From Dugong dugon (taxonomy: Eukaryota; Chordata; Mammalia; Sirenia; Dugongidae): a stretch of DNA of 64,000 bases. The stretch is from positions 3,962,501-4,026,500 of the forward strand of contig CM057474.1 of assembly GCA_030035585.1 (NCBI GenBank), given 5' to 3'. Numbering within the stretch: the stretch's first letter is position 1; each line of letters starts with the position of its first letter. The translations under genes and the position numbers were made by a program. The notes beneath the pieces are model-generated. The model did not search any database and had not been told where the DNA came from. It saw only the letters and a program-made list of their open reading frames with translations. Below are positions 11,292-22,974 of the stretch, in pieces.

Positions 11292-11370
11292 AGTCTATTC
11301 TCCATGGGTGAGATTTCACTGTTCCTAATCAGCCCAGGCTTAATGAAATCTCACACACAGAGAATAGGTT
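11292..11370. other. miRNA-precursor-sized hairpin
   Basis: Arms 11292-11318 and 11344-11370 pair at 24 of 27 positions (two G-U), with a 25-nt loop. The core 'tgagatttca' / 'tgaaatctca' is perfect. No known repeat was recognised in or around it. It could be a microRNA precursor, a conserved palindromic element of the Eulor/UCON kind, or chance plus an unrecognised MITE. No expression evidence is available. Confidence 0.4.
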
Positions 11371-11689
11371 CTGTATCCAATTGGAATCCCCCAGAGCCAT
11401 GATTGTATTTCCTATCAGCACTACAGCTGACTTGAAGTGTTCAGTTCAAGTCAACCAGACTGCACTTCCGAGTCTGGCAACTGGTGTTGAAACCAAAATG
11501 TTCAGGAAAAGGTGATTGGGAATGAAATGGGTTCTGGTGGAAAATCTTCAGAAAAAAATTCACAGAAAAGTGATATTTCCTGCTTAACCCAGTGAAACAG
11601 TGGTTTCGCTCTGTGACCCAAGAAGGAAATGCCAGGCTTCAGGTACGGTGACAGGGAGTCTAGGTCCCTATTCCTAGTCATCAGACTCT

Positions 11690-11882
11690 TTGTTAAGCCC
11701 GTAGTGCACACTGGGAACTGTGCTCAGAACTGTATATGTATTATTTGATCCTCACAACAGTACTCTGAGGAGTGTATTATCATCTTAGGTAACACTGAAG
11801 CTCAAGTAGTTTGAGGGCACTGAGATCACCCAGCTAGTGTGGCAGAGCTTGTACCCAAATCTGCATCCTCTGACCCTGGAGC
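11690..11882 (-). repeat. MIR SINE fragment
   Basis: Reverse-complement MIR order: 'ttatttgatcctcacaacag', 'gaagctcaagtag', 'cacccagctagtgtggcaga', 'ctctgaccctggagc'. Confidence 0.6.
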
Positions 11883-12235
11883 TCCCTGTGACCCTCCCAC
11901 CTTCTCAGCCCTTACGCTAAATTTTCTCCCTTTTGGAATCTCTCATCCCTTCTTCTGTGCCCAGTTTTTCTTCTCATTCTTTCTTTCTGTTCCCTTCATC
12001 CACTTTTCCTTTCTCCAAACCCCTGGTTCAAATAAAGAGCTAAACAGATTATTGGAGGAGTTAGGGGACAGGGGAAACTGCAGGCATATTCCATTTGTTT
12101 CCGCGTGTTCCTTTAAGTATTCTCACAAAGGGGACTTCTGTTCTTGCAAAGAGAAGGATTCAGCATTTCATGACTGCCTCCTACAGCTGGGCCCTGGGAT
12201 GGCTGCTTTAGTCTCTCAGTTACTTTCTCCTTATT
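11883..12235. other. pyrimidine-rich single-copy DNA
   Basis: C/T-rich stretch around 11900-12010. An open frame at 11839-12276 begins in MIR and ends in MIR, so it is not taken as coding. Confidence 0.45.
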
Positions 12236-12237
12236 CC

Positions 12238-12300
12238 CATTTTGTAGATGAGGAAACTGAGACTGGGGAGGATTAATAACTTGTCCAAAGTTACAAAGTA
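12238..12300 (-). repeat. MIR fragment
   Basis: 'cattttgtagatgaggaaac' followed by 'aacttgtccaaagttacaaa' is the conserved MIR core in reverse. Confidence 0.6.
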
Positions 12301-12339
12301 TCTGTTGACTACAAATTCTGCGTGTTTTACCATAGCATG

Positions 12340-12545
12340 CTGCTTTAGAATTAAAGAGACCTGCCTTCGAACCCAGAGCTCCCAATTACTCTGGGCCTTT
12401 TGACGATTTACTCCGTTTTTTTATTTGTGTCACCTGTAAGGAAGGGATAATGGTAGCCACAGCCTGGGGTGATTATTGCAGTAGATGACTGAGCCGTGTA
12501 ATTTGCATTGCGAAGTGCCTAGCTCATGGCAGGTCCTTACTAAAT
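12340..12545 (+). repeat. MIR SINE
   Basis: 'gacctgccttcgaaccc', 'atttgtgtcacctgtaagga', 'gggataatggtagcc' and 'gaagtgcctagctcatggca' follow MIR order to its end. Confidence 0.65.
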
Positions 12546-13074
12546 ACTACCCCCGCCTTTTTTAAGATTTTTTTTACAAAATGTGGCATTTAATGAGGTG
12601 ACGAATAGCAGGCATGGACAACATTCCAGCTTTGTGATTTCTTGGTTAAAACAATCCTTCCTCCTGTGTTTTATATTGAGTTACTGTTAGATCCTGCTGT
12701 GTATCAGAGCTTTGCCAGTTGCTGCTTTCTGTCCTCAGGTAAATGACTTACCTATCTGGGTAAAGTGTGCGTGCATGCATAAGGAAGTGTAGGGGTGTCA
12801 TGCTTGTCTTGTATGGTTGCAAGAGGTTAAATTAGATAATATATAAAAAACATTAAACATAGTTCCTAGTGTAAGATCAGAGATAAATAAATGATAATGA
12901 TTTTGTTAGTATTTCATTTTATTGCTGTGGTTATGTCTTTAGACTCTTGGGCTAAAAGATTTTGAAAACATCCAAACAGAACCTATGTCCATGTGTCTCT
13001 CATGCTTGTGTAACTAGACCCTGTTTGGGGACAATGCTGGTGACCTTCACAGTCTGGTAATCGGTCACTTATTT
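12546..13074. other. single-copy DNA
   Basis: No repeat or exon recognised. Confidence 0.45.
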
Positions 13075-13350
13075 GCTGATAAGCCCTGTTTTCCTTTTGC
13101 GCTGGAGCTGATACTAATGCAGGCAATGTGTTATGTTTCCCACAGCACTCGAATAAAATGCCATTTCCTCAGGAACAGCCAGAAATACCGATGCTAATTT
13201 TTTCCTGTGCTCAGGAAAAGCAAGCGCTACCACTGCAGAGGGCTGGAAGGAGCTCTCCAGAAACATTATGTCATCCTAATTTGCACTGCCGGGGATGAGC
13301 TCATCGGGCAGGGTCTCGCGGGGCTACAGCTCTGCCAGCTCCCCGCTTGT
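13075..13350. promoter_or_regulatory. candidate conserved non-coding element
   Basis: Repeat-free, balanced composition, with CpGs and several homeobox-like or HNF-like words (for example 'cctaatttgcactg', 'gatgctaatttt'). No open frame with protein character. Assigned only by its look; no alignment was possible. Confidence 0.25.
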
Positions 13351-13802
13351 GATGAAGTGCGTCCTCCAAGCTCGCCTCTCCCTTGCTACCCCCTGCCACC
13401 CACCCACTACCTGCCGGCATCAAACAAGAGACACTGCATGATGAATTATTTATAAAACCTGAAGCAATCTCCTGCAAAATACAACCAGGCATCAGAAGGC
13501 ACCAAAAAAGCAAATTGTGTGTTTTGGCTACCTTGTATCATTTTTAGAAACAGTTGCAGAACTGCTCTGGTCAGTGAGAAGAGACTTGGGCTGGTTGTTG
13601 TTGCTTCTCTTCCTTTGTCTGAGTGCAATACCTTTCCCGTCTTCTGCTTTAAGCAACAGCTTGATGGGTGGCTGAGCGGATCAGAAGTCTGGCCCTGAGC
13701 TACGTGGCTGTGGCAAGGGAGAAATACGTCAGCGATCTTCCACATTTTTTCATCATAATATGTACTGGGACTGTGTTTATTTATACTCTTAATATTTCTA
13801 CT
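13351..13802. other. single-copy DNA
   Basis: No repeat or exon recognised. The C-rich part at 13375-13415 is low complexity. Confidence 0.45.
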
Positions 13803-14055
13803 TGGCAGTATAGGTAGTGGTTAAGGTTAGGGGCTTTCAAGTCAGGTAGCCTGGATCTGGATCCCTACATGGACACATTACCAACGTTGGAGAATTAGGT
13901 CACCTCCCCACACCTCAGCTTCTTTATTTGTAAAATGGGGATATTAACAAAGCCTAGGTCAAAAGATTGTTACAAATGTTCACTGACTATTCAGTCGTCC
14001 TCACTAAGCACAGGGCCTGGCCACAGAATGGACTCAGTAAGGCTGAGTGATCATT
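13803..14055 (+). repeat. MIR SINE, nearly full length
   Basis: 'ggtagtggttaaggttaggg' head, 'agcctggatctggatcc', 'tgtaaaatggggatatt' and 'cacagggcctggccacagaa' in MIR order. Confidence 0.7.
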
Positions 14056-14229
14056 CATAAGGTACACATGCTCAACTGCTTTATTGACAGCTATAGAAAG
14101 AGAAAAAATATATGTAAATACAATTACATGCATTGGAAGAGGACGTAAAGGCATAACTGATGTTTTCAGGGAAATTTTTCACTGATGTTTTTTCAATAAT
14201 ATTACAAATAATGTTGATTTAATAAATAT

Positions 14230-14640
14230 GGAAATTTTCAACATGCACTGAAATAGAATCATATACTGAGTCCTCCATATGCCCATCACCCCACTTTAGC
14301 AGTTAGCAACATTGAGCAGCTTGGCTTCATCTACTCCCCATCCTTTTTTAAGATGGAATATTTAAAGGGCAATTCCAGACATCATATTGTTGTACTGATA
14401 ACGTTTTAGTATATATCTCTAACAGAAAAGGATTTTATTTTTAACTTAACCACAGCTATTATGACACCCAGCAACATTAAAATAATTCCTTATTGTCATC
14501 TAATATGCAGTCCATCTTCAAATTTCCCCGGCCGCTCAAAAATGTCTTTCTATACCTTCTTTGTAGAAATCACAGGTAGAAAATATTCCTCAATGCCTAG
14601 ATGTTTTCTAAGCGATTTCTAAATCCATCATGTGAATTCT
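14230..14640 (-). repeat. ancient L1M-type (L1MC-like) 3' end
   Basis: 'gcccatcaccccactttagc', 'caattccagacatcatattg', 'cttattgtcatctaatatgc' and 'cttcaaatttccccggcc' follow the order of an old eutherian L1 3' UTR. A related piece is at 59070-59310. Confidence 0.6.
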
Positions 14641-15289
14641 TGCTTTTTTAGAGGTGAATTTTAAGCTGATTCAAAAACATAGATTGATAGTTATACAGTA
14701 GGAAAAAAACAAATTGCTAATTTTTATGAATTGTTAATCTGAATGATTTGTTTTTAAACTAAGAGGTTTTCTACTGGTTAGGGTAATTAACAGATAGCAT
14801 TCATTTTTTAATCATTAATTTTATATCTGTGGTTTAGTTGGCCAATATTTTGATATGCTCCTTATCTAAACCTATGATTTAAAATCTTACTTAAACCAAC
14901 ACTTGGTGCATTAACAAGATCTTAATTTATTGATTCTCTCTCTGCTGTAGATATTCCTTAGCTTGGTTCATCTTTACATTAATGTGTGTAAATCACTACA
15001 TACACTAGAAATTTGTTTAGAAAAATAGTGTTCAGTATTGCCAACAAGCTTTTCTTGGTTAAATGTCAACATTTAATCTTCATAAAATATATCTCTTTCC
15101 ATTCGAGGGCAAGCTTTGTGTGGCTACAGATGTGTTTGGAATGCATATTATCAGTGTTAACGGTAATTCCCCAGGGAGACATGACTTATGTCCATGAAAA
15201 TTTATGTGTACGGCACACTCTACTTTCCCTAAATGACATTGTCTCTCGTGTCATCACTGAACATAGTTCCTAGGATGACATCATAGTCC
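14641..15289. other. single-copy AT-rich DNA
   Basis: No gene or repeat recognised. Confidence 0.45.
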
Positions 15290-15480
15290 TCTTTGACAAA
15301 TCAAGGTCATTCAAAAGCCTCTGTGATCTGGCCCAGATTACTTTCCTAGTGATATCTCCCACAATGTCCTCTTTCCCCCACTCGCCATACACCTCAGACT
15401 CCAGCCATGTTGGACCATTTGACATTCTCTTTGTGCTCTTCCTTCCCTGCTTTTCTTATTCTCTAGACATTCCATATATC
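15290..15480 (+). repeat. L2 LINE 3'-region fragment
   Basis: 'aaaagcctctgtgatctggc' followed by 'agactccagccatgttggac' and 'tgtgctcttccttcc' is the characteristic order of the L2 3' region. Confidence 0.55.
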
Positions 15481-15486
15481 TGAGGT

Positions 15487-16858
15487 AGGGTTGCCAGGTT
15501 TAGTAAATAAATATACAGGAGGCCCAATTAAATTTGAATAAACAGAAAATTAATTTTTTGTATATCCAAAATATAGCATGAGACATGTTGTTAGGTAGCG
15601 TCGAATCGGTTCCGACTCATAGCGACCCATGTACAACAGAACGACACTGCCCGGTCCTGTGCCATCCTCACAGTCGTTGCTGTATTTGAGCCCATTGTTG
15701 CAGCCACTGTGTCAGTCTGTCTCATTGAGAGTCTTCTTCTTTTTCGCTGACCCTCTATGCATGATGTCCTTCTCCAGGGACTGGTCCCTCCTGATGACAT
15801 GTCCAAAGTACGTGAGACAAAGTCTCGCCATCCTCGCTTCTAAGGAGCATTCTGGCTGTACTTCTTCTAAGACAGATTTGTTCGTTATTCTAGCAGTCCA
15901 CGGTATATTCAATATTCTTCGCCAACACCATAATTCAAAGGCATCAATTCTTCTTCAGTCTTCGTTATTCATTGTCCAGCTTTTGCACGCATATGAGATG
16001 ACTGGAAATACCATGGCTTGGGTCAGGCACACCTTAGTCCTCAAGGTTACATCTTGGCTTTTTAAAATTTTAAAGAGGTCTTCTTCAGCAGATTTGCCCA
16101 GTGCAATGTGTTGTTTGGTTTTCTGACTGCTGCTCCCATGGGTACTGATTGTGGATCCAAGTAAAATGAAATCCTTGACAACTTCAATCTTTTCTCCGTT
16201 TATCATGTTTCTTATTGGTCCAGTTGTGAGGATTTCTGTTTTCTTTTATGTTGAGGTGTAATCCATACTGGAAGTTGTAGGCTTTGATCTTCATCAGTAA
16301 GTGCTTCAAGTCCTCTTCACTTTCAGCAAGCAAGGTTGTGTCATCTGCATAACACAGATTGTTAATGACTCTTCCTCAGATGCTGATACCGAGTTCTTCT
16401 TCATAAAGTCCAGCTTCTCAGAGTATTTGCTCAGCATGCAGACTGAATAAGTATGGTAAAAGGATACAACCCTGACACACACTTTTCCTTATTTTAAACC
16501 ATGCATCATCCCCTTGTTCTGTTCAAAGGACTGCCTCTTGGTCTATGTACAGGTTCTGCATGAGCACAATTAAGTGTTCTGGAATTCCCATTCTTCACAA
16601 TGTTATCCATAATTTGTTATGATCCACACAGTCTAATGCCTTTGCATAGTCAATAAAACACAGGTAGACATCTTTCTGTAATTCTCTGCTTCAGCCAAGA
16701 ACCATCTGACATCAGCAGTGATATCCTTCATGCCACATCTTCTTCTGAACCCGGCTTGAATTTTCATGGGACATACTTAATAGTAGTTAAATTCTGTTTG
16801 TTGCTTATCTGAAATTCACATTTAACTGCGAGTTCTGTATTTTATCTGGAAACCCTAA
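15487..16858. repeat. old palindromic MITE-like repeat, split by RTE
   Basis: Left arm from 'agggttgccaggtttagt' (15487-15587); right arm ends 'tctggaaaccct' (16765-16858). The arms are diverged reverse complements: for example 'aggcccaattaaatttgaat' against 'ttcacatttaactgcgagtt'. The RTE copy sits exactly at the turn of the palindrome, between direct repeats catgagacat and catgggacat. Eutherian-age non-autonomous DNA transposon suspected; name not assigned. Confidence 0.5.
15588..16764 (-). mobile_element. RTE-clade LINE, 5'-truncated ORF and 3' end
   Basis: Minus-strand frames give reverse-transcriptase C-terminal sequence typical of RTE/BovB: INGEKIEVVKDFILLGST and TKVCLTQAMVFPVISYAC (15955-16206), then LCLTYFGHVIRRDQSLEKDI (15712-15912) and VRMAQDRAV...VAMSRNRFDAT at the very end (15591-15806). 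The frame shifts between these parts, so it is a dead copy. Target repeats lie at 15578-15587 and 16765-16774. The last codons match the AfroSINE tail. Confidence 0.88.
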
Positions 16859-17459
16859 CCTAAGGTAACCGTTCTTATCCTGCCTGGGCCAGCTTTTCTT
16901 CGAGAAAGTCTTCCCTGTATGCTGTCCTTCTACACTTCTATCAGCGCACTTTTCGGGACCCTCTGCTAAAATACATAAGCACCCTAACATTTTATAATTA
17001 GCCATATCTTCCCATCACTTTGCGAGCCCTTGAACACAAATACCATATTTTATTCCTAAAATTCAAGGATTTAGCATTTTCACCTACACGCCCCCTCCCC
17101 ACTGTGGGGGTCAGATATCACTAAACCATCATGGCGGTTTTCCCCAGTGAGTCTTATCCTGGCCACGGATTCTTTCTTAGAACCACCTTCCAGTGCCAAC
17201 ACCAAGTGAGTGGAGTTGACGTTTGAGACTGAATCTTGTGGACATCCCTGTTATGGACACTGTATGCTCCTCTCTGCTCTCCTGATAGCAAGGACCACTC
17301 GACCCTCACTCTCTGGGGCCACCTCCTTGCTCTCCGAGACCTCGTCCGACCCTACGCAAGTGGGCTCAGCATATATCTAAGCAAAGTGGTTTTTTCTTTC
17401 CTTTAGTTTCTTGTTTGTTTTCAGTTTTCTTCATGCAAATCTGTATAGCCTCTCTCCAT
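16859..17459. other. mostly single-copy DNA
   Basis: A short L2-like stretch may lie around 16930-17060; otherwise nothing is recognised. C-rich run at about 17088-17101. Confidence 0.4.
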
Positions 17460-18560
17460 AGTCACTGGCTGCTCACAATGTACCAGGCACTGTAGGAGGC
17501 AGTGGAGTTAAAGGGGCAAACAGAATGCGTTTCTGACCTTTGGGAACTCACAGCTCATAGTTTAAAGATAGAAACATGCACATAAACTAATCACTGTGGT
17601 CCATTGTAATAACTAGGGAAGTATTTTGGTAGGTTAGTTGTATTTGACAAATACTTACTCAAAGCTCACCCTGTGTAAGGCACTGTTCTAGGCAGGGGTG
17701 TCCAGCAGTTCACGAGGAAAGCCCATGCCCTCCAGGAGCTCACATCCTGAAGGAGTGTCCTACTTGGTGGTTGTGAGGGAGAGCACCAGGTAATCCTCCA
17801 AGATTTCTGATGAATAGGCTGAGTCCTGAAGTAGATTAAGAGTTTGCTAGACAGACAGAGGAAGGGAACGGGCACTCCAAGAAGAAAGCTGGACATATGT
17901 GGAGGAATGGGCGATGAAAAAGCTCCAGAATGTAACCACTATAGATGCCACTGGATACTTTAAAAACGATGCTACAACCTGGATAGACTCGGTCGTATCT
18001 GCTGCTGTAAATGCAGGGCATTGAGTAGTGCCTGGCCCGGGGAGGCACTTAACAAACAGTTGAATGTGTGAATGAGAACAAGCATGGTGCAATGAGAGAA
18101 AGCCAAGAGGTTTAGGGCAGCTGAGTGAAGGGATAGGAGATGTCACTCCAAAGGTCGACAGAGAGCAGATCATGATGGACTTTGTAAACCACGCTTCGGG
18201 ATGTAACATTAAGTTAAAAACCACGGAGAGCCATTGAAAAATTTTCCCACCTGAAGTGGCATGATTTAATTTAATTTCTGAAAACATTACTTAGGACGCA
18301 ACTGTTTTGGGAGGAAGGACTCAACAGGGAGGTCTGAATTAGACAGTAATGGTGAAAAAATCAAAATAAGAGAAGGATTTTAGGGTTATTTTTCAAGGAA
18401 AATCACTGGAATTGTGGACTGATAGGGTGCGGGAGTAAGGAGTAAGGAAGGAGAAAGAGACCTGCATGACTCCCAGGTTTCTGGGTGCAGGCCTGCAGGA
18501 ATACAGCTATAAAAGTCTGGACAGGAGACAGATTTGGGGAAATTATCCACCAGTATTTAG
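17460..18560 (-). repeat. L2-like old LINE fragments
   Basis: Two starts resemble the reverse L2 3' end: 'gtaccaggcactgtaggagg' at 17480 and 'aaggcactgttctaggcagg' near 17678, with 'ccctccaggagctcacatcc' after. The rest, to 18560, has the wording of old LINE/medium-repeat DNA but is too diverged to assign. Confidence 0.4.
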
Positions 18561-18561
18561 A

Positions 18562-18757
18562 GTTGGGTAGCATAAGCAGTTAATGCACTCAGCTGCTAAC
18601 CAAAAGGTTGGAGGTTTGACTCCACCCTGAGGCACCTCAGAGGAAGGCCTGGCGATGTACTTCTGAAAAATCAGCTATTGAAAAGCCTGTGGTGCGCAGT
18701 TCTACTCTGACACACATGGGTTTGCCACAAGTTGGGGTTAACTCGAGAGCAGCAGGT
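18562..18757 (+). mobile_element. AfroSINE
   Basis: 'cagctgctaaccaaaaggtt', 'aaggcctggcgatgtacttc' and 'acacacatgggtttgccaca' in order. Head diverged. Longer-body type with the 'gaggcacctcagaggaag' block. Confidence 0.82.
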
Positions 18758-18942
18758 TATTGAGGCTTGAAGCCATGATAATGGATGAAATCAGCCAGGG
18801 AGAGCTTATAAAATTAAAATAGAAGAGGGCCTCGTTCAGTACTTTGGGAAATGCTATTTTGTAGATACATGTTTTTCGTAAGTGAAAAGAAAGAAAAAAG
18901 ATGATGGAGTCAGTCCAGGCCCAGCATTAGCCTGGAAAAGGA

Positions 18943-19146
18943 GTACTACCAACTGTCATTGTGCCGACTCCAGCTCATGGTGACCCCATATGTGTCAGAG
19001 TAGAACTGTGCTCCATAGGGTTTTCAGTGACTGGTTTTTCAGAAGTAGACCACCAGGGCTTTCTTCTGAGGCACTGCTGGCTGAACTCCAGCCTCAATAT
19101 TTGGGTTAGCAGCCGAGTGCGTTAACCGTTTGCACATCCAGGGACT
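18943..19146 (-). mobile_element. AfroSINE
   Basis: Tail 'ccgactccagctcatggtga', body 'aagtagaccaccagggct', head 'gcgttaaccgtttgcacat'. Longer-body type, moderately diverged. Confidence 0.82.
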
Positions 19147-19853
19147 TAGTGAGTCACTGATATGACCTTGCTATTCTAATCCAGAATGTTTTTATAAATA
19201 GAAGTGTTTTATTTGATTTACTGTAGACACCATCCTTGAGTCCCTGAAGAAATATCACAACCCCTTTCTGACGACCTCCTCCATATTTCATCAGGCTTTG
19301 TTAAATACAAATTGAATACAGTGGATAAAGTACTTTAGTAACCACATGGAAGAAAAGAAAATCTTGAAAATCCCAACATCGTAAGATATCTATTGATGAT
19401 GATAATATTATTAAAAAGTAAGTCCCTTCTAAGAATCTTCACAACCACACCATTTCTAGAAACTTGCGTGAATATAATACAGTCCCACCTAAAAGGCTCA
19501 TAGAGGGTTTTGTGAGTATAAAAGCTGATAGGAACCAGTGTGTGAGTCACAACCAAAGAACGTTTCCCTCATTAATAGCTAAATAATGAAGATAAGGGTC
19601 TTTCACAACTTGATGACAGTAGAACACCGATGAACCACCTCCTTGGGTTAACCAAGGTTTTCTGTTCTGATGCCTCAAACTCACAGCTGACAGGTACTCT
19701 CTATATCAAGGGTTTTCCAAAATTTTTGCCCATGAATCCTCTACAAGAATTTTGAAAACAGTGTACCCCCTCACACATTTTAAAGTTGACATCTAAAATT
19801 TCTCGTAGGCTTAAATAGCTGCAAAGCGTATAATAGTGATATTTTAGTAAACT
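19147..19853. other. single-copy DNA
   Basis: No gene or repeat recognised. Confidence 0.45.
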
Positions 19854-19867
19854 GTAGCATCACTTTT

Positions 19868-20203
19868 TTTATCGTGGTAAAAATATATATAACAAAATAT
19901 TTGCCGGTTCAACATTTTTTACATGTACAGTTCAGTGACATTAATTTGTCATGCTGTACAGCGATCACCATTATATGTTTCCATATTTTTCTATCACTAT
20001 AAACAGAAACTCAGTGCCCCCAAGTAGTGACTCCTTCCCTCCCCACTCCTGCCCCTGGTAACCACAAATAACAGTTTGTCTCTGTACATTTGCCTCTTCT
20101 AGGTGTTTCATATAAATTGGATCATACAATTATTTGTTCTCTTGTGACTTACTTATTTCACTTGGCATAATGTGTTCAAGGTTTATCCATGTCGTAGCAT
20201 GTT
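19868..20203 (-). mobile_element. L1 (L1MA/MB-like) 3' end
   Basis: 'tggtaaaaatatatataaca', 'catgtacagttcagtgacat', 'cactgagaaactcagtgccc'-like order and 'ggtaaccacaaat'. Target duplication gtagcatcactttt (19854-19867) against gtaacatcactttt (20204-20217). 5' truncated before ORF2. Confidence 0.85.
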
Positions 20204-20217
20204 GTAACATCACTTTT

Positions 20218-21288
20218 ATGAAGTATCTAATAGGATTTAAATACCATAGAGGTTTGAAACCCACCATCATCCATTTTTAAAATGCACAAATAACGTCTTT
20301 CTTAACTGGCAGAAATTTTACTTGTCCTTTTCTTAACTTTAGTTCCCATTCCACTTTCTACACAGAACTTTATCTTAATGTAATATATTTGTAATTTAAA
20401 AGTGTTTACAAACGTAAAATATTTTACATTTCCTGTGACCATATGATTCTGAGTGGTTAACATTCTTTTCTGGTATAGGTCATAAGTACTAGTAGTACAC
20501 ATTTGATCAACACAACATATATTCATTAAAAATTTCATACACAAGTGAACATAAAAAATAAAATTGTATTAAAATTTATGTCTGTTACTGAGAGGAGTTT
20601 TTAAAAATTGACTTAGATGTGGATGAATACTTTGTGTTCCTGGAATGAGACACTGTTCAGTGTCAATCTTATTCCTACTTTTCTTTTTTAACGTAAGCGC
20701 TGAAGACGACTTGTACACATAAACGACTAAATGGGAGTGAAGGAGTGTTGAACTGCTTCTGAGAGAAATAAATGCCAACTATCATATAGTACTGTATTAT
20801 CGAATACTGTTTTTAATGCTCTGTCAGCTAGTAACTTGATAAGGTGTGCTTTCATTTTTCTTGAAATCAAAGAATTGGAAACCACCCAAATTCCAAAATG
20901 ATTTTTTCACCCAGTGCTCACAGTCACTCCCGTTTTACAGCACCACAACCAGTTTTTCTAGTTGTCTCATTGGAGGTCTGTCCACCTGGGGGAAAGTTGT
21001 AGAAAAACGGATGAAAATTTGCCTCTTTTCATAAAGTAAGAGAAAGGTGGTCTGGGGTGTGGACAAAGAGAACCCTCTATTTCATTAGCAGGTTTTAAGA
21101 GAGAACGCTAGAAAAGTTGCATACAAGTTAAGGAGTATAAAAATGAATTATTTCTGTGAAAACTAAGTTGATTGCTTTGAAAAAGGCAAGTTGCTTTAAA
21201 ACTTGATGACAAAGTAGGTACTACAAGACACGATAAGAGATGGCAAAATCTTTAAAATGTTAAGGATTATGTACTTATTTTGTTTGGT
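20218..21288. other. single-copy AT-rich DNA
   Basis: No gene or repeat recognised. Confidence 0.45.
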
Positions 21289-21304
21289 AAATACCTTTAA
21301 ATTC

Positions 21305-21803
21305 TTTTTTTTTTTAAATCATGTTTTACATGGAATTTTACAGAGCAAATTAGTTTCTCACCAAAGAGTTAATACACATATTGTTTTCTAACATTGGTTC
21401 CCAACCCACGATGTGTCAACACTCTCCCCTTCTCAACCTTGGGTTCCCCATTACCAGCTTTCCTGTCCCCTTCTGCTTTCTCGTCCTTGCCCCTGGGCTA
21501 CTGTGCCCCTTTAGTCTTGTTTTGATTTATGGGCCTGTCTAATCTTTGGCTGAAGGGCGGACCTCAGGAGTGACTTCAGTACTGAGTTAAAAGGGTGTCC
21601 GAGGGCCATGCTCTTGGGGTTTCTCCAGTCTCTGTCAGGCCAGTAAGTCTGGTCTTTTTTTGAGTTAGAATTTTGTTCTACATTTTTCTCCAGCTCTGTC
21701 CAGGACCTTCTATTCTGATCCCTGTCATAGCAGTCAGTAGTAGTAGCTGGGCACCATCTAGTTGTGCTGGACTCAGTCTGGTGGAAGCCGTGGTAGTTGT
21801 GAT
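21305..21803 (-). mobile_element. L1 3' UTR without the extra tail blocks
   Basis: Target duplication aaatacctttaaattc (21289-21304) against aaatatcttcaaattc (21804-21819). Content runs from the poly(T) edge through 'acatattgttttctaacatt', 'ggtctttttttgagttagaa' to the 'gtggaagccgtggtag' region. Only one tail block, unlike 6588-7726 and 43863-47169. Confidence 0.88.
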
Positions 21804-21884
21804 AAATATCTTCAAATTCCTGTTCCACTTTATATCACAGCTAAAAATTTTGTACTGTTCAATTCATGATTTATGCAACTGATA

Positions 21885-22130
21885 ATTAACATTTATTGAG
21901 AGGCTACTATGTGACAAGACCTGTCCTAATTAATTTGTTTGTATTTACTAGTTAATCCTCATGACAGCCCCATGAAGTAGATATCTTTTTAAACCCATTT
22001 TACAGATGAGAAAATTGAAATACAGAGAAGCTGACTTGCTCAGTATCACACAAATAATAAGTGATGCAACCAGGCAATCTTGCTCCAGAGCCTGTATTCT
22101 TAATAAGTGGACCTATACTCTAAGAAAAGA
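21885..22130 (-). repeat. MIR SINE, nearly full length
   Basis: 'aacatttattgagaggctac', 'agttaatcctcatgacagcc', 'cattttacagatgagaaaat', 'cttgctcagtatcacacaaa' in reverse MIR order. Confidence 0.7.
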
Positions 22131-22865
22131 CCTTGACTTAAATTCTGAATATTTGTGAATGAATACACATTTATATTTTGTGTTAAAAATAAACTGTATA
22201 AGGTCCAAATAGAGAATTTTTAAGATTTTCCTCTTTAATAAACTTCTTTTATTGTCTGACTAACTCCTTGACCATACCAAGTATATTAAGAGGTCTTTCA
22301 CTGGACTATATAAATCTCAAATAATAATCGTTTTAGAAACTATAACTCAGGAATGATGAAGGCCATCTTTAGTCTACAGAAACTCCTAAATCACTTTGAC
22401 CACAAAAGCATAATGAGTCATTGTGTACATGGTAAAAATGAACATCAAAATGTTTTAAGCAACTCTCAATGGGTTATCCTAATTTTTAAACAAATAGGCT
22501 ATATATTTCTCTCATTTTAGCACTGCTGGGGTGAGGGGGAGGGATTCTCACAATATCTTCAGGCAAACCCTGAAGTATAGTTAATGATATAAATATCAAT
22601 ATATTTTAGTTAACCCCCTGTGCAACTTCTAATGCAAAACATCTGTGACCACTTACTACATTCACTTCTGCCCAACCTTCCAGTTCTTCCCCAATTCCCT
22701 GCTTTCATTTAGCATGTCCAGGATATTCAGGCATGAGCATCTGTATATTCTCTTCCTTTTAATAAGGAACCTCAAGCTCCCTCCTCTATTTTCTTAAAAC
22801 TTCCACGTCATTCCAAAGTAAATTTAGTTTTATCAAGGCTTAACACTTAATTCATAAATCTCTAT
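22131..22865. other. single-copy AT-rich DNA
   Basis: No gene or repeat recognised apart from short L2-like wording near 22675-22745. Confidence 0.4.
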
Positions 22866-22974
22866 AAGTATCTAACCAGTTACCATTAAGTTGACTTGGA
22901 CTCGTGGTGATCCATGTGTGTCAGAGTAGAACTGTGCTCCATAGAGTTTTAAATGGCTTTTTTTTTTTTTTAAT

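Noticed and set aside
11839-12276. 145-codon plus frame
   Set aside because: It begins and ends in MIR fragments and crosses a pyrimidine-rich stretch; no protein character.
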